This document shows positions 29,934 through 41,509 of a stretch of 64,000 nucleotides of DNA, piece by piece. The DNA comes from Geodermatophilus marinus (GTDB taxonomy: Bacteria; Actinomycetota; Actinomycetes; Mycobacteriales; Geodermatophilaceae): contig NZ_QVQH01000001.1 in NCBI RefSeq assembly GCF_003428645.1, positions 62,001 through 126,000 of the forward strand, given 5' to 3'. A program made the position numbers and the translations under genes. The notes beneath the pieces are model-generated. The model worked only from the letters and a program-made list of their open reading frames with translations. It searched no databases and was not told the DNA's origin. How positions within the stretch are numbered: position 1 is the stretch's first letter; each line of letters starts with the position of its first letter.

Positions 29934-30536
29934 ATGAGCACCGACCCCGCTCCCGCGCACCCCTCGTCCCCCGGGGAGGGCCCCTGGGGCGGGGCCGCGC
30001 ACCCCGACCGCGACCGCCTGCGCGAGCTGGTCGTCGAGCTGGCCGTCGTCCACGGCCGGGTCACCCTGTCGTCGGGGCGGGAGGCCGACTGGTACATCGA
30101 CCTGCGCCGGCTCACCCTCCACCACGAGGGCGCCCCGCTGGTCGGCCGGGTGATGCGGCAGCTGACCGGGGACCTGCGCTACGACGTCGTCGGGGGGCTC
30201 ACCCTCGGCGCCGATCCCGTGGCCGCCGCGATGCTGCACGCCGCCGCGGCGGGGGAGGGGCACCTGGACGCCTGCGTGGTCCGCAAGGCCGGCAAGGCGC
30301 ACGGGCTGCAGCGGCGGATCGAGGGTCCCGACGTCGCCGGCCGGGCGGTCCTCGTCGTCGAGGACGTCTCCACCACCGGCTCCAGCCCGCTGACCGCCGT
30401 GGAGGCGCTGCGGGAGGCCGGCGCGGAGCCGATCGCCGTGGCGGTGGTCGTCGACCGCGGCGGGCGGGCCGCGGTCGAGCAGGCCGGGCTGGAGTACCGG
30501 GCCGCGTTCACCCTCGACGACCTCGGGCTCGCGTGA
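29934..30536 (+). CDS. pyrE: orotate phosphoribosyltransferase
   Basis: 200 residues, converting orotate and PRPP to OMP in pyrimidine synthesis. VTLSSGREADWYIDLRRLTL is the orotate-side motif and VLVVEDVSTTGSSPL the PRPP-binding loop; VVRKAGKAHG holds the catalytic Lys loop. The N-terminus is about 25 residues longer than minimal PyrE and disordered. The transcript appears leaderless. A pentapeptide-repeat gene follows 28 bp downstream. Confidence 0.95.
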   Translation: MSTDPAPAHPSSPGEGPWGGAAHPDRDRLRELVVELAVVHGRVTLSSGREADWYIDLRRLTLHHEGAPLVGRVMRQLTGDLRYDVVGGLTLGADPVAAAMLHAAAAGEGHLDACVVRKAGKAHGLQRRIEGPDVAGRAVLVVEDVSTTGSSPLTAVEALREAGAEPIAVAVVVDRGGRAAVEQAGLEYRAAFTLDDLGLA

Positions 30537-30564
30537 CCACTGGCGCGGCCGGTGCGGTCCGGCC

Positions 30565-31143
30565 GTGAGCGCCGAGCTCCGGGACGTCGACCGCTACGGG
30601 GAGGACCTCTCCGGCGAGGAGCACACCGGCGTGCTGCTCAGCGGCGTCGACCTGTCGGAGACCACCGCGGACGGCGCCGCCTGGACCGACTGCACGTTCC
30701 GCGACTGCCGGTTCACGGGGGCGGCCTGGACCGACACCGCCCTGGTCGGCTGCACCTTCACCGGGTGCTCCTTCGCCCAGGCGTCGCTGACCGGCTGCAA
30801 GCTGCTGGGCAGCCGCTTCGAGCGGTGCGGCTTCGACCTGCTGGCCGTCGAGCGGGGAGACTGGTCCCTCACGGTGCTCACCGGCGCCGACCTGCACCGG
30901 GCGTCCTTCACCGGCACCCGGCTGCGCGAGTCCGTGCTGGCCGGCGTGCACGCCGCAGGCGCGACGCTGACCGGGTGCGACCTGACCGCGGCGGACCTCA
31001 CCGGCGCCGACCTCTCGGGTGCGGACCTGCGCGGCAGCGACCTCACCGGCCTCGACCCCCGCACCGTCGCGCTCGGCGGCGCCCTCGTCGACGTGGCCCA
31101 GGCGGTCGCGCTCGTGACCGCGCTCGGGCTGCGGGTCGGGTGA
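30565..31143 (+). CDS. pentapeptide-repeat protein
   Basis: 192 residues built of A(D/N)LXX-type repeats (TGADLSGADLRGSDLTGLD, CTFRDCRFTGAAW), forming a right-handed quadrilateral helix. Some members mimic DNA and inhibit or protect gyrase, but many have no known role and nothing here decides that. Downstream of pyrE, ahead of fba. The start is GTG 30565. Confidence 0.85.
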   Translation: MSAELRDVDRYGEDLSGEEHTGVLLSGVDLSETTADGAAWTDCTFRDCRFTGAAWTDTALVGCTFTGCSFAQASLTGCKLLGSRFERCGFDLLAVERGDWSLTVLTGADLHRASFTGTRLRESVLAGVHAAGATLTGCDLTAADLTGADLSGADLRGSDLTGLDPRTVALGGALVDVAQAVALVTALGLRVG

Positions 31144-31177
31144 GGACGGCGGCTGTCGCCCGCGCCCCGGGCGGCGG

Positions 31178-31183
31178 GATACT
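31178..31183 (+). promoter_or_regulatory. candidate -10 (GATACT) for fba
   Basis: GATACT lies 45 nt before the fba ATG, which has AGGAG upstream. It gives fba a normal leader, unlike the leaderless neighbours. Confidence 0.4.
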
Positions 31184-31228
31184 GACCGCCGAGCGAGCGA
31201 CCGACCCCTGAGGACAGGAGTGCCCCGC

Positions 31229-32263
31229 ATGCCCATCGCGACCCCTGAGGTCTACGCCGACATGATCGACCGGGCCAAGGAGGGCGGCTTCGCCTACCCG
31301 GCGATCAACTGCACCTCCTCGGAGACGGTCAACGCCGCGCTGCGGGGCTTCGCCGACGCCGGCAGCGACGGCATCATCCAGTTCTCCACCGGCGGCGCGG
31401 AGTTCGCCTCCGGCACCCGGGTGAAGGACATGGTCACCGGTGCGGTCGCCATGGCCGAGTTCGCGCACGTCGTCGCCGCGAAGTACCCGGTCAACGTCGC
31501 GCTGCACACCGACCACTGCCCGAAGGACAAGCTGGACTCCTACGTCCGCCCGCTGATCGCGCTGTCCCAGGAGCGGGTGGACGCCGGGCAGGCGCCGCTG
31601 TTCCAGTCGCACATGTGGGACGGCTCGGCCATCGAGCTCGGCGAGAACCTCGACGTCGCCGAGGAGCTCATGGAGAAGGCCGCGGCGGCCAAGATCGTCC
31701 TCGAGCTCGAGATCGGCATCGTGGGCGGCGAGGAGGACGGCGTCGTCGCCGAGATCAACGAGAAGCTCTACACCGCCGACGGCGACTTCCTGCGCACCGC
31801 CCAGAAGCTGGGCCTCGGCGAGCGCGGCGTCTACCTGCTGGCCGCGACCTTCGGCAACGTGCACGGCGTGTACAAGCCGGGCAACGTCAAGCTGCGCCCC
31901 GACGTGCTGCAGCGCGGCCAGGCGCTGGTCGCCAAGGAGTTCGGCCTGCCCGAGGGCAGCAAGCCGTTCAACCTGGTCTTCCACGGGGGCTCGGGGTCGC
32001 TGCAGGAGGAGATCCACGAGGCGCTCTCCTACGGCGTGGTCAAGATGAACGTCGACACCGACACCCAGTACGCCTTCACCCGGCCCGTCGCCGGCCACAT
32101 GTTCAGCAACTACGACGGCGTCCTGAAGATCGACGGCGAGGTCGGCAACAAGAAGGCCTACGACCCGCGCAGCTACCTGAAGGCCGCCGAGACGTCGATG
32201 GCCGACCGGGTCGTCCAGGCCTGCGAGGACCTCCGGTCGGCCGGCCAGGCGCAGGGCGCCTGA
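31229..32263 (+). CDS. fba: class II fructose-bisphosphate aldolase
   Basis: 344 residues, cleaving fructose-1,6-bisphosphate in glycolysis. VALHTDHCPKD carries catalytic Asp and the zinc His; AATFGNVHGVYKPGN and NLVFHGGSGSLQEEI supply further zinc and phosphate ligands. It belongs to the long actinobacterial FbaA type. ATG 31229 follows AGGAG; GTG 31220 is in frame but less likely. Its TGA overlaps the ATG of the DUF3151 gene. Confidence 0.96.
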   Translation: MPIATPEVYADMIDRAKEGGFAYPAINCTSSETVNAALRGFADAGSDGIIQFSTGGAEFASGTRVKDMVTGAVAMAEFAHVVAAKYPVNVALHTDHCPKDKLDSYVRPLIALSQERVDAGQAPLFQSHMWDGSAIELGENLDVAEELMEKAAAAKIVLELEIGIVGGEEDGVVAEINEKLYTADGDFLRTAQKLGLGERGVYLLAATFGNVHGVYKPGNVKLRPDVLQRGQALVAKEFGLPEGSKPFNLVFHGGSGSLQEEIHEALSYGVVKMNVDTDTQYAFTRPVAGHMFSNYDGVLKIDGEVGNKKAYDPRSYLKAAETSMADRVVQACEDLRSAGQAQGA

Positions 32264-32685
32264 TGGCTCACGGGCACCACAACCTGCTGGGGGAGCCCCC
32301 GGCCACCCTGCTGCCGGGCAACCCCGAGGCCGACGCCGAGCTCGCCTCCGGCACCCCGGCGGCCGAGGTGGCCGCGCGGCACCCCACGGTGAGCGCGGCC
32401 TGGGCGGTCCTGGCCGAGGAGGCGCTGCACCGGCCGGAGCGGCAGCTGCAGGACACGATCGAGGCCTACGCCTACGCCCGCACCGGCTACCACCGCGGGC
32501 TCGACGCGCTGCGGCGCAACGGCTGGAAGGGCTACGGCCCCGTGCCCTGGTCGCACGAGCCGAACCGCGGGTTCCTGCGCTGCCTCACCGTGCTGGCCCG
32601 CACGGCCGAGGCGATCGGCGAGACCGACGAGCAGGAGCGCTGCACGGCGCTGCTGCGCGACTGCGACCCCAGCCTGGCGGGGTAG
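32263..32685 (+). CDS. DUF3151 protein
   Basis: 140 residues of the actinobacterial DUF3151 family: MAHGHHNLLGEPPATLLPGN at the N-terminus and YARTGYHRGLDALRRNGWKG in the core. The start overlaps the fba stop (TGATG). Its position after fba is conserved in actinobacteria including mycobacteria, but its function is unknown. Two cysteines near the C-terminus (ERCTALLRDC) are notable. Confidence 0.9.
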   Translation: MAHGHHNLLGEPPATLLPGNPEADAELASGTPAAEVAARHPTVSAAWAVLAEEALHRPERQLQDTIEAYAYARTGYHRGLDALRRNGWKGYGPVPWSHEPNRGFLRCLTVLARTAEAIGETDEQERCTALLRDCDPSLAG

Positions 32686-32697
32686 CGGCGCCGGCCG

Positions 32698-32749
32698 CTG
32701 CGGGGGAGTCGTCGCCCGGGGCGACCCGCGGACGACGACTTCCCCGCAG
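32698..32749 (+). terminator. 17-bp hairpin closing the fba operon
   Basis: CTGCGGGGGAGTCGTCG pairs with CGACGACTTCCCCGCAG with one G-T pair, across an 18-nt loop, 12 nt after the DUF3151 stop. It directly precedes the tandem repeat. Confidence 0.65.
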
Positions 32750-32751
32750 TC

Positions 32752-33058
32752 GCGCGGTGGGGCTCGGTGGTGGTCGGGGACGGCGCGTGGCCGCGGTGGG
32801 GCGGTCGACGAGCGGGGCCCGGAGGGTCCCCGAGGAGGGCGCGGTGGGGCTCGGTGGTGGTCGGGGACGGCACCTGGCCGCGGTGGGGCGGTCGACGAGC
32901 GGGGCCCGGAGGGGCCCCGAGGAGGGCGCGGTGGGGCTCGGTGGTCGTCGGGGACGGCACCTGGCCGCGGTGGGGCGGTCGACGAGCGGGGCCCGGAGGG
33001 TCCCCGAGGAGGGCGCGGTGGGGCTCGGTGGTCGTCGGGGACGGCACCTGGCCGCGGT
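32752..33058 (-). repeat. 87-bp tandem repeat, 3.5 units
   Basis: Units begin at 32752, 32839, 32926 and 33013 (the last is cut after 46 bp). They differ at only a few positions. The reverse complement aligns with the 91-bp unit at 51085, including a shared core around CTCCTCG and CCCGCTCGTCG and ACCGCGGCCAGG. Frames through it are open because 87 is divisible by 3, but no start context or known protein is seen. It fills most of the 401-bp gap between genes. Confidence 0.92.
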
Positions 33059-33086
33059 TGTCGTCCGGTAGGACGACGATGTCGTC

Positions 33087-33671
33087 GTGCAGCACTCACC
33101 CGTGGCCGTCCTCGGCCGCCTGCGCCCCCTCCTGCTCGCGGTGCACGAGGCGCTGGGGGCCGGCGTCCGGGTCAGTGCCGCCGTGCACGCCGCGCACGGC
33201 TGGAACCCGGCCGCCGACCGGCACCTCGACCACCAGCTGGTCCGCCGCGAGGCGATGGAGCGGCTGCGGCCGTGGGGCGCCCACCACGACGAGCTCTCCG
33301 ACCCGCTCCAGGCCCGGCAGCTGGAGTTCGGCGGGTCCGGGACCGACAACCTGGGCCTGCCGATGAGCGGCCTGCTGCTGCGCACCCCCACCGACGTGCT
33401 GCGGGTGTGGCGGGCCGACGACGGCGAGCTGCCCGCGGCCTCCACCGAGGGCCTGCGGGCCTTCTACCGCCAGGAGCCCAGCCGTCAGCTGCGCCTCGGC
33501 CCGGACGACGCCCCGGCGGCCGGCCCCACCCACCTGGCGCTGCTCTGGGCCGACGCCGGCGGCGTGCTCACCCGCTTCGACCTGGTCCGCCCGGCCGGGT
33601 CGGCGGGTCGGCGGGTGCAGGTCGACTGGCACGTCGACCTGCTCGCCCGGCTGGTGCACCCGGCCGCCTGA
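33087..33671 (+). CDS. conserved hypothetical protein
   Basis: About 194 residues, no membrane segment, no family I recognise. Features are WNPAADRHLDHQLVRREAME, FGGSGTDNLGLPMSGLLLRT and a final VDWHVDLLARLVHP. Codon use is normal for the window, and the composition is protein-like, so it is probably real. The start may be GTG 33087 or GTG 33102. An inverted repeat ACGACGA-TG-TCGTCGT (33072-33087) sits at its 5' end. It follows the tandem repeat. Confidence 0.6.
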   Translation: MQHSPVAVLGRLRPLLLAVHEALGAGVRVSAAVHAAHGWNPAADRHLDHQLVRREAMERLRPWGAHHDELSDPLQARQLEFGGSGTDNLGLPMSGLLLRTPTDVLRVWRADDGELPAASTEGLRAFYRQEPSRQLRLGPDDAPAAGPTHLALLWADAGGVLTRFDLVRPAGSAGRRVQVDWHVDLLARLVHPAA

Positions 33672-33674
33672 GCC

Positions 33675-34955
33675 TCACCCGGCCGCGCGGGCCTCCTCGT
33701 CGGCGTGCGCGATGTGCGCCAGCTGCCGCCAGATGAGCACCAGGACGACGGCCGAGCCGGCGAACCCGAACCAGAACGGGCCGGTCACGCCCCAGGCCCG
33801 CGCCACCACCCCGCCCACGGCCTGCCCGACCACGATGCCGCCGTAGACGCCGATCGCGTACAGCGCGCCGACCCGGCCCTGCAGGCCCAGGGGCACGGCC
33901 CGCATCCGCACGGTCCGGGACGTCGTCCCCCAGACGAAGGCGTGCGCCCCGAAGACGAACATGACCGCCATCGCCACCCAGGCGGTGGTCGTCACGGCCA
34001 GGACCAGGTGCGTCAGGGTCTCCGCCAGCAGCCCGACCCGCATGATCGCCGCCAGGGCGGCGTGCCGCTCGAGCCGGTCGTAGGACGCCGTCCCCACCAT
34101 GCCGCCGAGCGCGCCGACCGAGCTGAGCAGGCCGAACCCGACCGGGCCCAGGCCGAGCCGCTGGTCGGCGTAGAGCACGAGCACCGACCAGGCCGCCCCG
34201 TAGGTGACGTTGAAGCTGACGATGGTGAGCGTCAGGGTGCGCACCGCGGGGTGGCCCCACGTCCAGCGCAGCCCCTCCAGGATGTCCCGGCTGACGCGGG
34301 CCCGGTCGGCCGGGCGGGGCGCGGCGGGCAGCCGCATCCGGGAGACCAGGACGGCGCCCAGCGCGACGCACACCGCCTGGGTGAGGAACGGCCACGCGCT
34401 GCCGGCGGCGAACAGCGCCGCCCCGATCGCCGGCCCGGCGAGCTTCCCGGCGGTGAGGTGCCCGGCCATGAGCCGGGCGTTGGCGACGCCGAGGTCGGCC
34501 CGCGGCACCACCATCGGCAGCAGCGTGCCGGTCGCGGTGTCGGCGAAGACCTCGGCGGTGCCCAGCAGGGCCATGGCGACCAGGACGACGCCGACGTCCA
34601 CCCGGCCGGTCACCAGCGCCACGGCGAGGACGCCGAGCACGGCCGCCCGCAGGCCGTCGACCAGCACGACGAGCAGGCGGCGGTCCACCCGGTCGGCCAG
34701 GACCCCGGCGTGCAGCCCGAACAGCAGCCACGGCAGCCGCTGGAGCAGGCCGGCCAGGGCGACCAGCAGGGGGTCGGAGGTCTGGGACGCCACCAGCAGC
34801 GGTCCGGCGGCCAGGGCGATGCCGTCACCGAGGCTGCTGCTCCACGAGGAGGCCACCAGCCAGCGGAAGGGCGATCCGAGCCGGGCGGGCAGCACCGCCT
34901 GCACGAGTCCCCCCACGAGGGCAGCACGGTAGGCGGCCGCGAGCCGGTCGCCCAT
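33675..34955 (-). CDS. MFS exporter, EntS-like
   Basis: 426 residues, twelve hydrophobic segments. The start SPFRWLVASSWSSSLGDGIA and AGVLADRVDRRLLVVLVDGL (motif A) are typical of the EntS/DHA3 branch that exports siderophores or macrolides. No siderophore gene is nearby, so the substrate is open. ATG 34955; converges on the hypothetical gene with 3 bp between stops. Confidence 0.82.
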   Translation of the reverse strand: MGDRLAAAYRAALVGGLVQAVLPARLGSPFRWLVASSWSSSLGDGIALAAGPLLVASQTSDPLLVALAGLLQRLPWLLFGLHAGVLADRVDRRLLVVLVDGLRAAVLGVLAVALVTGRVDVGVVLVAMALLGTAEVFADTATGTLLPMVVPRADLGVANARLMAGHLTAGKLAGPAIGAALFAAGSAWPFLTQAVCVALGAVLVSRMRLPAAPRPADRARVSRDILEGLRWTWGHPAVRTLTLTIVSFNVTYGAAWSVLVLYADQRLGLGPVGFGLLSSVGALGGMVGTASYDRLERHAALAAIMRVGLLAETLTHLVLAVTTTAWVAMAVMFVFGAHAFVWGTTSRTVRMRAVPLGLQGRVGALYAIGVYGGIVVGQAVGGVVARAWGVTGPFWFGFAGSAVVLVLIWRQLAHIAHADEEARAAG

Positions 34956-34957
34956 TC

Positions 34958-34963
34958 ACTACA
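34958..34963 (+). promoter_or_regulatory. candidate -10 (TACACT) for the GPGG small protein
   Basis: TACACT lies in the divergent spacer between the EntS-like exporter and the small membrane gene at 35054, giving a leader of about 80 nt with AAGGAGG at its end. Confidence 0.3.
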
Positions 34964-35053
34964 CTGGGTGACCGCCCGACGTGCAGGTTCTTCCGGTGCT
35001 GCTTACGCTCCGTCCACGCGCGCCCGCCCGGGCGCCCGAGAAGGAGGTGTCAC

Positions 35054-35197
35054 GTGGCCACGCTCCTGTGGATCCTCGCCGTCGTGCTGGTGATCGCCGG
35101 CATCGTCGCGATCGTCCGCCGCCAGCTGCTGTGGGGGATCGTGCTCATCGTCGTGGGCCTGCTCGTCGGCCCCGGCGGGGTGAGCCTGTTCGCCTGA
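35054..35197 (+). CDS. GPGG-motif small membrane protein
   Basis: A 47-residue protein: two short hydrophobic stretches (LLWILAVVLVIAGIVAIV and LWGIVLIVVGLLVGPGG) around a VRRQ turn, ending VSLFA. The LLVGPGG end is the hallmark of the small actinobacterial GPGG proteins; function unknown. Start GTG 35054 has a strong AAGGAGG six bases upstream, good evidence that it is translated. Confidence 0.82.
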   Translation: MATLLWILAVVLVIAGIVAIVRRQLLWGIVLIVVGLLVGPGGVSLFA

Positions 35198-35206
35198 CCC
35201 GGGCGC

Positions 35207-36013
35207 TCACCGCTCGTCGAGCTCCGGGTGCAGCTCGCGCAGCGTCGCGGTGAGCGCCGTCAACCCCTCACCCCCGGCCACGAGGCGCGTGAGGACGTCG
35301 ACGTCGACGTCCTCACGCGTCAGGTCCCCGGCCACCTGACCGCGGGCCAGCAGCAGGAACCGGTCGCCGACCAGGTGCGCGAAGCCCGGGTTGCCGGTGA
35401 CCAGCAGGACGGCCAGACCCCGGGCCCGCGCGGCCAGCACCGCTTGCCCGACCAGGGCGTGCTGGCTGATCGTGGTGCTGGCGGTCGGCTCGTCGACGAC
35501 CAGGGCGCGGGCGCCGAAGTGCAGCGCGCGGGCCACCGCGAGGCTCTGCCGCTCGCCGGCCCGCAGCGCCGCCGCCGGCAGCTCGGGGTCGATGCCCGGG
35601 ACGCCGACCTGCGCCATGGCACGCACCACGATCTCGCGGGCCGCGTCCCGGTCGATCCGGCGCAGCGGCGGGGAACCCGCGCGTGGGCTCCGCCCCCAGG
35701 AAGAAGTTGCGCCACACCGACAGCAACGGGGCCACGGCGAGGTCCGGCCAGACGGTCGCGATGCCCGCCGCCCGCGCGGCGCGGGGGGTGCGGAAGCGCA
35801 CCGGTCGGCCGTCGAACAGCAGCTCGCCGGAGTCCGGCCGGACCAGCCCCGACAGGACGCCGACCAGCGTCGACTTGCCCGACCCGTTCTCGCCCAGCAC
35901 GCAGGTGATGCGGCCGGCCGGCAGCGCCGTCCCCACCCGGGCGAGCGCAGGCACGTGCCCGTGGTGCACGCTCAGCCCGCGCAGCTCGAGCACCGGCGGG
36001 CGGGCCGGGGAGC

Positions 36014-36017
<4 letters not shown>
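35207..36017 (-). pseudogene. sugar-type ABC transporter ATPase, frameshifted
   Basis: The N-terminal half (VLELRGLSVHHGHVPALA, Walker A LGENGSGKSTLVG) runs in one frame to FFLGAEPTRG; the C-terminal half (IDRDAAREIVVRAMAQ, signature-like LRAGERQSLAVARAL, Walker B ALVVDEPTAST) continues in another. One extra G in the three-G run at 35676-35678 (CCC on plus) explains it: with two Gs the protein would read on as TRGSPPLRRID, like the intact paralog at 62127. Total length 811 nt is a codon multiple plus one. The signature is also degenerate (LRAGE for LSGGE). GTG 36017 overlaps the permease stop. A sequencing error remains possible. Confidence 0.8.
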
Positions 36018-39169
<3,152 letters not shown>

Positions 39170-39178
39170 GGCCGGCGA

Positions 39179-39251
39179 CGATCAGCTGAGCTGGTCGTCG
39201 CCGGTCCTGGCTCACCATCGCTGGTGAGCCAGGACCGGCAACGGTGAGCCC
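39179..39251 (+). repeat. two-palindrome dispersed repeat, copy C
   Basis: Same architecture as A and B. The hairpin CCGGTCCTGGCTCACC / GGTGAGCCAGGACCGG (39201-39216, 39223-39238) is perfect over 16 bp around ATCGCT. The first palindrome is CGATCAGCT-G-AGCTGGTCG, in which the GT/AC steps of A and B are replaced by CT/AG, preserving the pairing. It sits between the convergent purA and GDPD genes and may terminate either. Confidence 0.88.
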
Positions 39252-39276
39252 CGAGGTGGCACAGGCGCGGACGTGC

Positions 39277-40356
39277 TCAGCGGGCGCCCGGGACGGCACC
39301 CCGCCGCTGCAGGGGCCGTGGTGCGGCCCGGTGGGGCCGCGAGGGGTAGAGCTCCCCGCGCGCGCGGACGGCGACGTCCGGGGCGTCGCTGATGACGCCG
39401 TCCACCCCGAGGGCGAACAGCAGCCGGGCCTCGGTCTGCGCGTCGCCCGGGCCGATCGGGTCCGCACCGCGGCGCAGGTGCTGCGGCAGGTAGACGTTCT
39501 CCGGGCGCAGGGTCCACGGGACGACGAGCAGGCCGGCCCGGTGCGCCTGGGCGACGAGGTCGGAGACGCCGGTCATGACCTGGTCGGCGTCGCGGAGGAG
39601 CACCCGGTGCCGGCTGGGCGCGATGCCCTGGGCGTAGGTGCTGACCTCGCGCAGGCCCACGGGGGTGACCAGGTGGTCGTCGCCCGGCCCGTCGTCCACC
39701 AGCTGCAGCATCGTGGGGCCGTGGCTGCCGAGCTCGGCGCGCAGGGTCCGCAGTGCCGCGGCGTCGAAGGACTGCACCACCACCGTGCCGTCGGGGGTGT
39801 CGGCGCCCAGCCGGCGCAGCTCGGCGGCGACCAGCTCGGTCATCGGCAGGTCGTGCGCCCCGAACCAGCTCGGCTTCTTCAGCTCGGCCAGCACGCGCAC
39901 GGGCCGCTCGGCGGTGGACCGGCGCCGGGCGATGGCCACGACCTCGGCCAGGGTGAGCACGCCCTCCCGGCCGTCGTAGGTGGTGTTGAGCGGGCGCAGC
40001 TGCGGCATCCGCTCGACCGCGCGCAGCGTCCGCAGCTCGGGGAGGGTGAAGTCCTCGGTGAACCACCCGGTGCGCTCCCGGCCGTCGACCTCCCGGGTGG
40101 TGCGTCGTGCGGCGAACTCCGGGCGCTCGGCCACGTCGGTGGACAGCGACAGCTCGTTCTCGTGCCGGACGACGAGGGCGCCGTCCCGGCTGACGACGAC
40201 GTCGGGCTCGAGCATGTCGGCGCCCATGTCGACCGCCAGCTCGAAGCTGGCCCCGGTGTGCTCGGGCCGGTAGGCGCAGGCTCCCCGGTGGCCGACGACG
40301 ACGGGGCGGGGGAAGCGGGTCACCGGCGGCAGGGTCGGCGACTCGGGCGCTCGCAT
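39277..40356 (-). CDS. glycerophosphodiester phosphodiesterase
   Basis: About 359 residues, hydrolysing glycerophosphodiesters to glycerol-3-phosphate. The GDPD motif HRGACAYRPEHTGASFELAV and metal-binding EPDVVVSRDGALVVRHE are intact, with AELKKPSWF and VVQSFDAAAL following; the C-terminal GVDGVISDAPD is typical. No signal peptide is seen, so it is likely cytoplasmic. ATG 40356 is used; GTG 40323 is an alternative start. Converges on purA across repeat C. Confidence 0.88.
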   Translation of the reverse strand: MRAPESPTLPPVTRFPRPVVVGHRGACAYRPEHTGASFELAVDMGADMLEPDVVVSRDGALVVRHENELSLSTDVAERPEFAARRTTREVDGRERTGWFTEDFTLPELRTLRAVERMPQLRPLNTTYDGREGVLTLAEVVAIARRRSTAERPVRVLAELKKPSWFGAHDLPMTELVAAELRRLGADTPDGTVVVQSFDAAALRTLRAELGSHGPTMLQLVDDGPGDDHLVTPVGLREVSTYAQGIAPSRHRVLLRDADQVMTGVSDLVAQAHRAGLLVVPWTLRPENVYLPQHLRRGADPIGPGDAQTEARLLFALGVDGVISDAPDVAVRARGELYPSRPHRAAPRPLQRRGAVPGAR

Positions 40357-40452
40357 GCCCGCTACAACACACCGGCTGCCTGAACGGCAGCCCAACGCCG
40401 GGCGGAGGTCGGCCGACAAATCGGACGACAGCGGGCTGACCTGCGCGGGAAC

Positions 40453-41484
40453 ATGCCGGGTGTGACCGATCTCGCCCTCCTCGGGTGGACACCCGACCGG
40501 GTCGCCGAGCTGCCCGGCGGCACCGGACCGGCCCGCGTGGCCCGGGTGGACCGCGGGCTGCTGACCGTCCTCGACGGCGGCGGCGAGCAGCGCGTGCCGG
40601 CGACGTCGGCGGTGCAGGCGGGCACCGGCCCGGCGGTGGGCGACTGGGTGGCGCTGCGGGACGGGCGCGCGGTGGCCGTGCTGCCCCGGCGGACGGCCTT
40701 CACCCGCGTCCTGGCCGGACGCACCTCGGGCGAGCAGGTCGTGGCCGCCAACCTCGACCTCGTGCTGGTGGTGGAGGCGCTGGCCGGCGAGGCGAGGCTG
40801 CGCCGGGTCGAGCGCTACCTGACCGTCGCATGGGGCAGCGGGGCGCGGCCGCTGGTCGTGCTCACCAAGGCCGACCTGTGCGACGACGTCGCCGCCGGTG
40901 TGGCGGAGGTGGCCGAGTCGGCGCCGGGCGTCGAGGTGCTCGCGGTCAGCTCGGTCACGGGGGAGGGCCTCGACGCGGTGCGGGCCCGCGTGGGCGCGGG
41001 GTGGACGGCGGCGCTGGTGGGGCCCTCCGGCGCCGGGAAGTCCAGCCTGGTCAACGCGCTGGCCGGCCGGGCCGTGGCGGCCACCCGCGAGATCCGGGCG
41101 GCCGACGGGCGCGGCCGGCACACCACGACCGCCCGCGAGCTGCACCTGCTCCCGGGCGGCGGCCTGCTGGTCGACACCCCGGGCATGCGGGAGCTCGGGC
41201 TCGTGGACGACGCGGGCCTCGAGGCCGCCTACGCCGACGTGGAGGAGCTGGCGGCCGGGTGCCGCTTCCGCGACTGCGCCCACCGCACGGAGCCGGGCTG
41301 CGCGGTGGCGGCGGCGATCGACGACGGCCGGCTGGACCCCGCCCGCTACACCGCCTGGCGCAAGCTGCAGGCCGAGGCGTACCGGCAGGAGCTGCGCGCC
41401 GACGCCCGGGCGCGGGCCGCCGACCACGCCCGCGTGCGGGCCCTGCACCGGGCGCAGCGGGCCCGGCCCGCCCGGACGAGGTGA
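40453..41484 (+). CDS. rsgA: ribosome small-subunit GTPase RsgA
   Basis: 343 residues with a circularly permuted GTPase: an OB-fold (about 1-80), then G4 (LTKADL), G5 (SSVTGEG), G1 (GPSGAGKSSLVNAL) and G3 (DTPGMRELG) in that order, then a zinc finger with CRFRDCAHRTEPGC. It assists late 30S maturation. ATG 40453 fits. A hairpin GGCTGCC-TGAAC-GGCAGCC lies in the divergent spacer at 40374-40392. Confidence 0.93.
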   Translation: MPGVTDLALLGWTPDRVAELPGGTGPARVARVDRGLLTVLDGGGEQRVPATSAVQAGTGPAVGDWVALRDGRAVAVLPRRTAFTRVLAGRTSGEQVVAANLDLVLVVEALAGEARLRRVERYLTVAWGSGARPLVVLTKADLCDDVAAGVAEVAESAPGVEVLAVSSVTGEGLDAVRARVGAGWTAALVGPSGAGKSSLVNALAGRAVAATREIRAADGRGRHTTTARELHLLPGGGLLVDTPGMRELGLVDDAGLEAAYADVEELAAGCRFRDCAHRTEPGCAVAAAIDDGRLDPARYTAWRKLQAEAYRQELRADARARAADHARVRALHRAQRARPARTR

Positions 41485-41495
41485 ACGCCGGTCGG

Positions 41496-41501
41496 TAGGG
41501 T
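41496..41501 (+). promoter_or_regulatory. -10 element (TAGGGT) for leaderless purD
   Basis: TAGGGT ends 8 nt before the purD GTG, and no ribosome site is present. Confidence 0.55.
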
Positions 41502-41509
41502 CGCCAGCC

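Noticed and set aside
32757-33366. Open frames through the 87-bp tandem repeat
   Set aside because: They are open because the period is divisible by three; the related 91-bp array breaks the frame each unit, so translation is unlikely.
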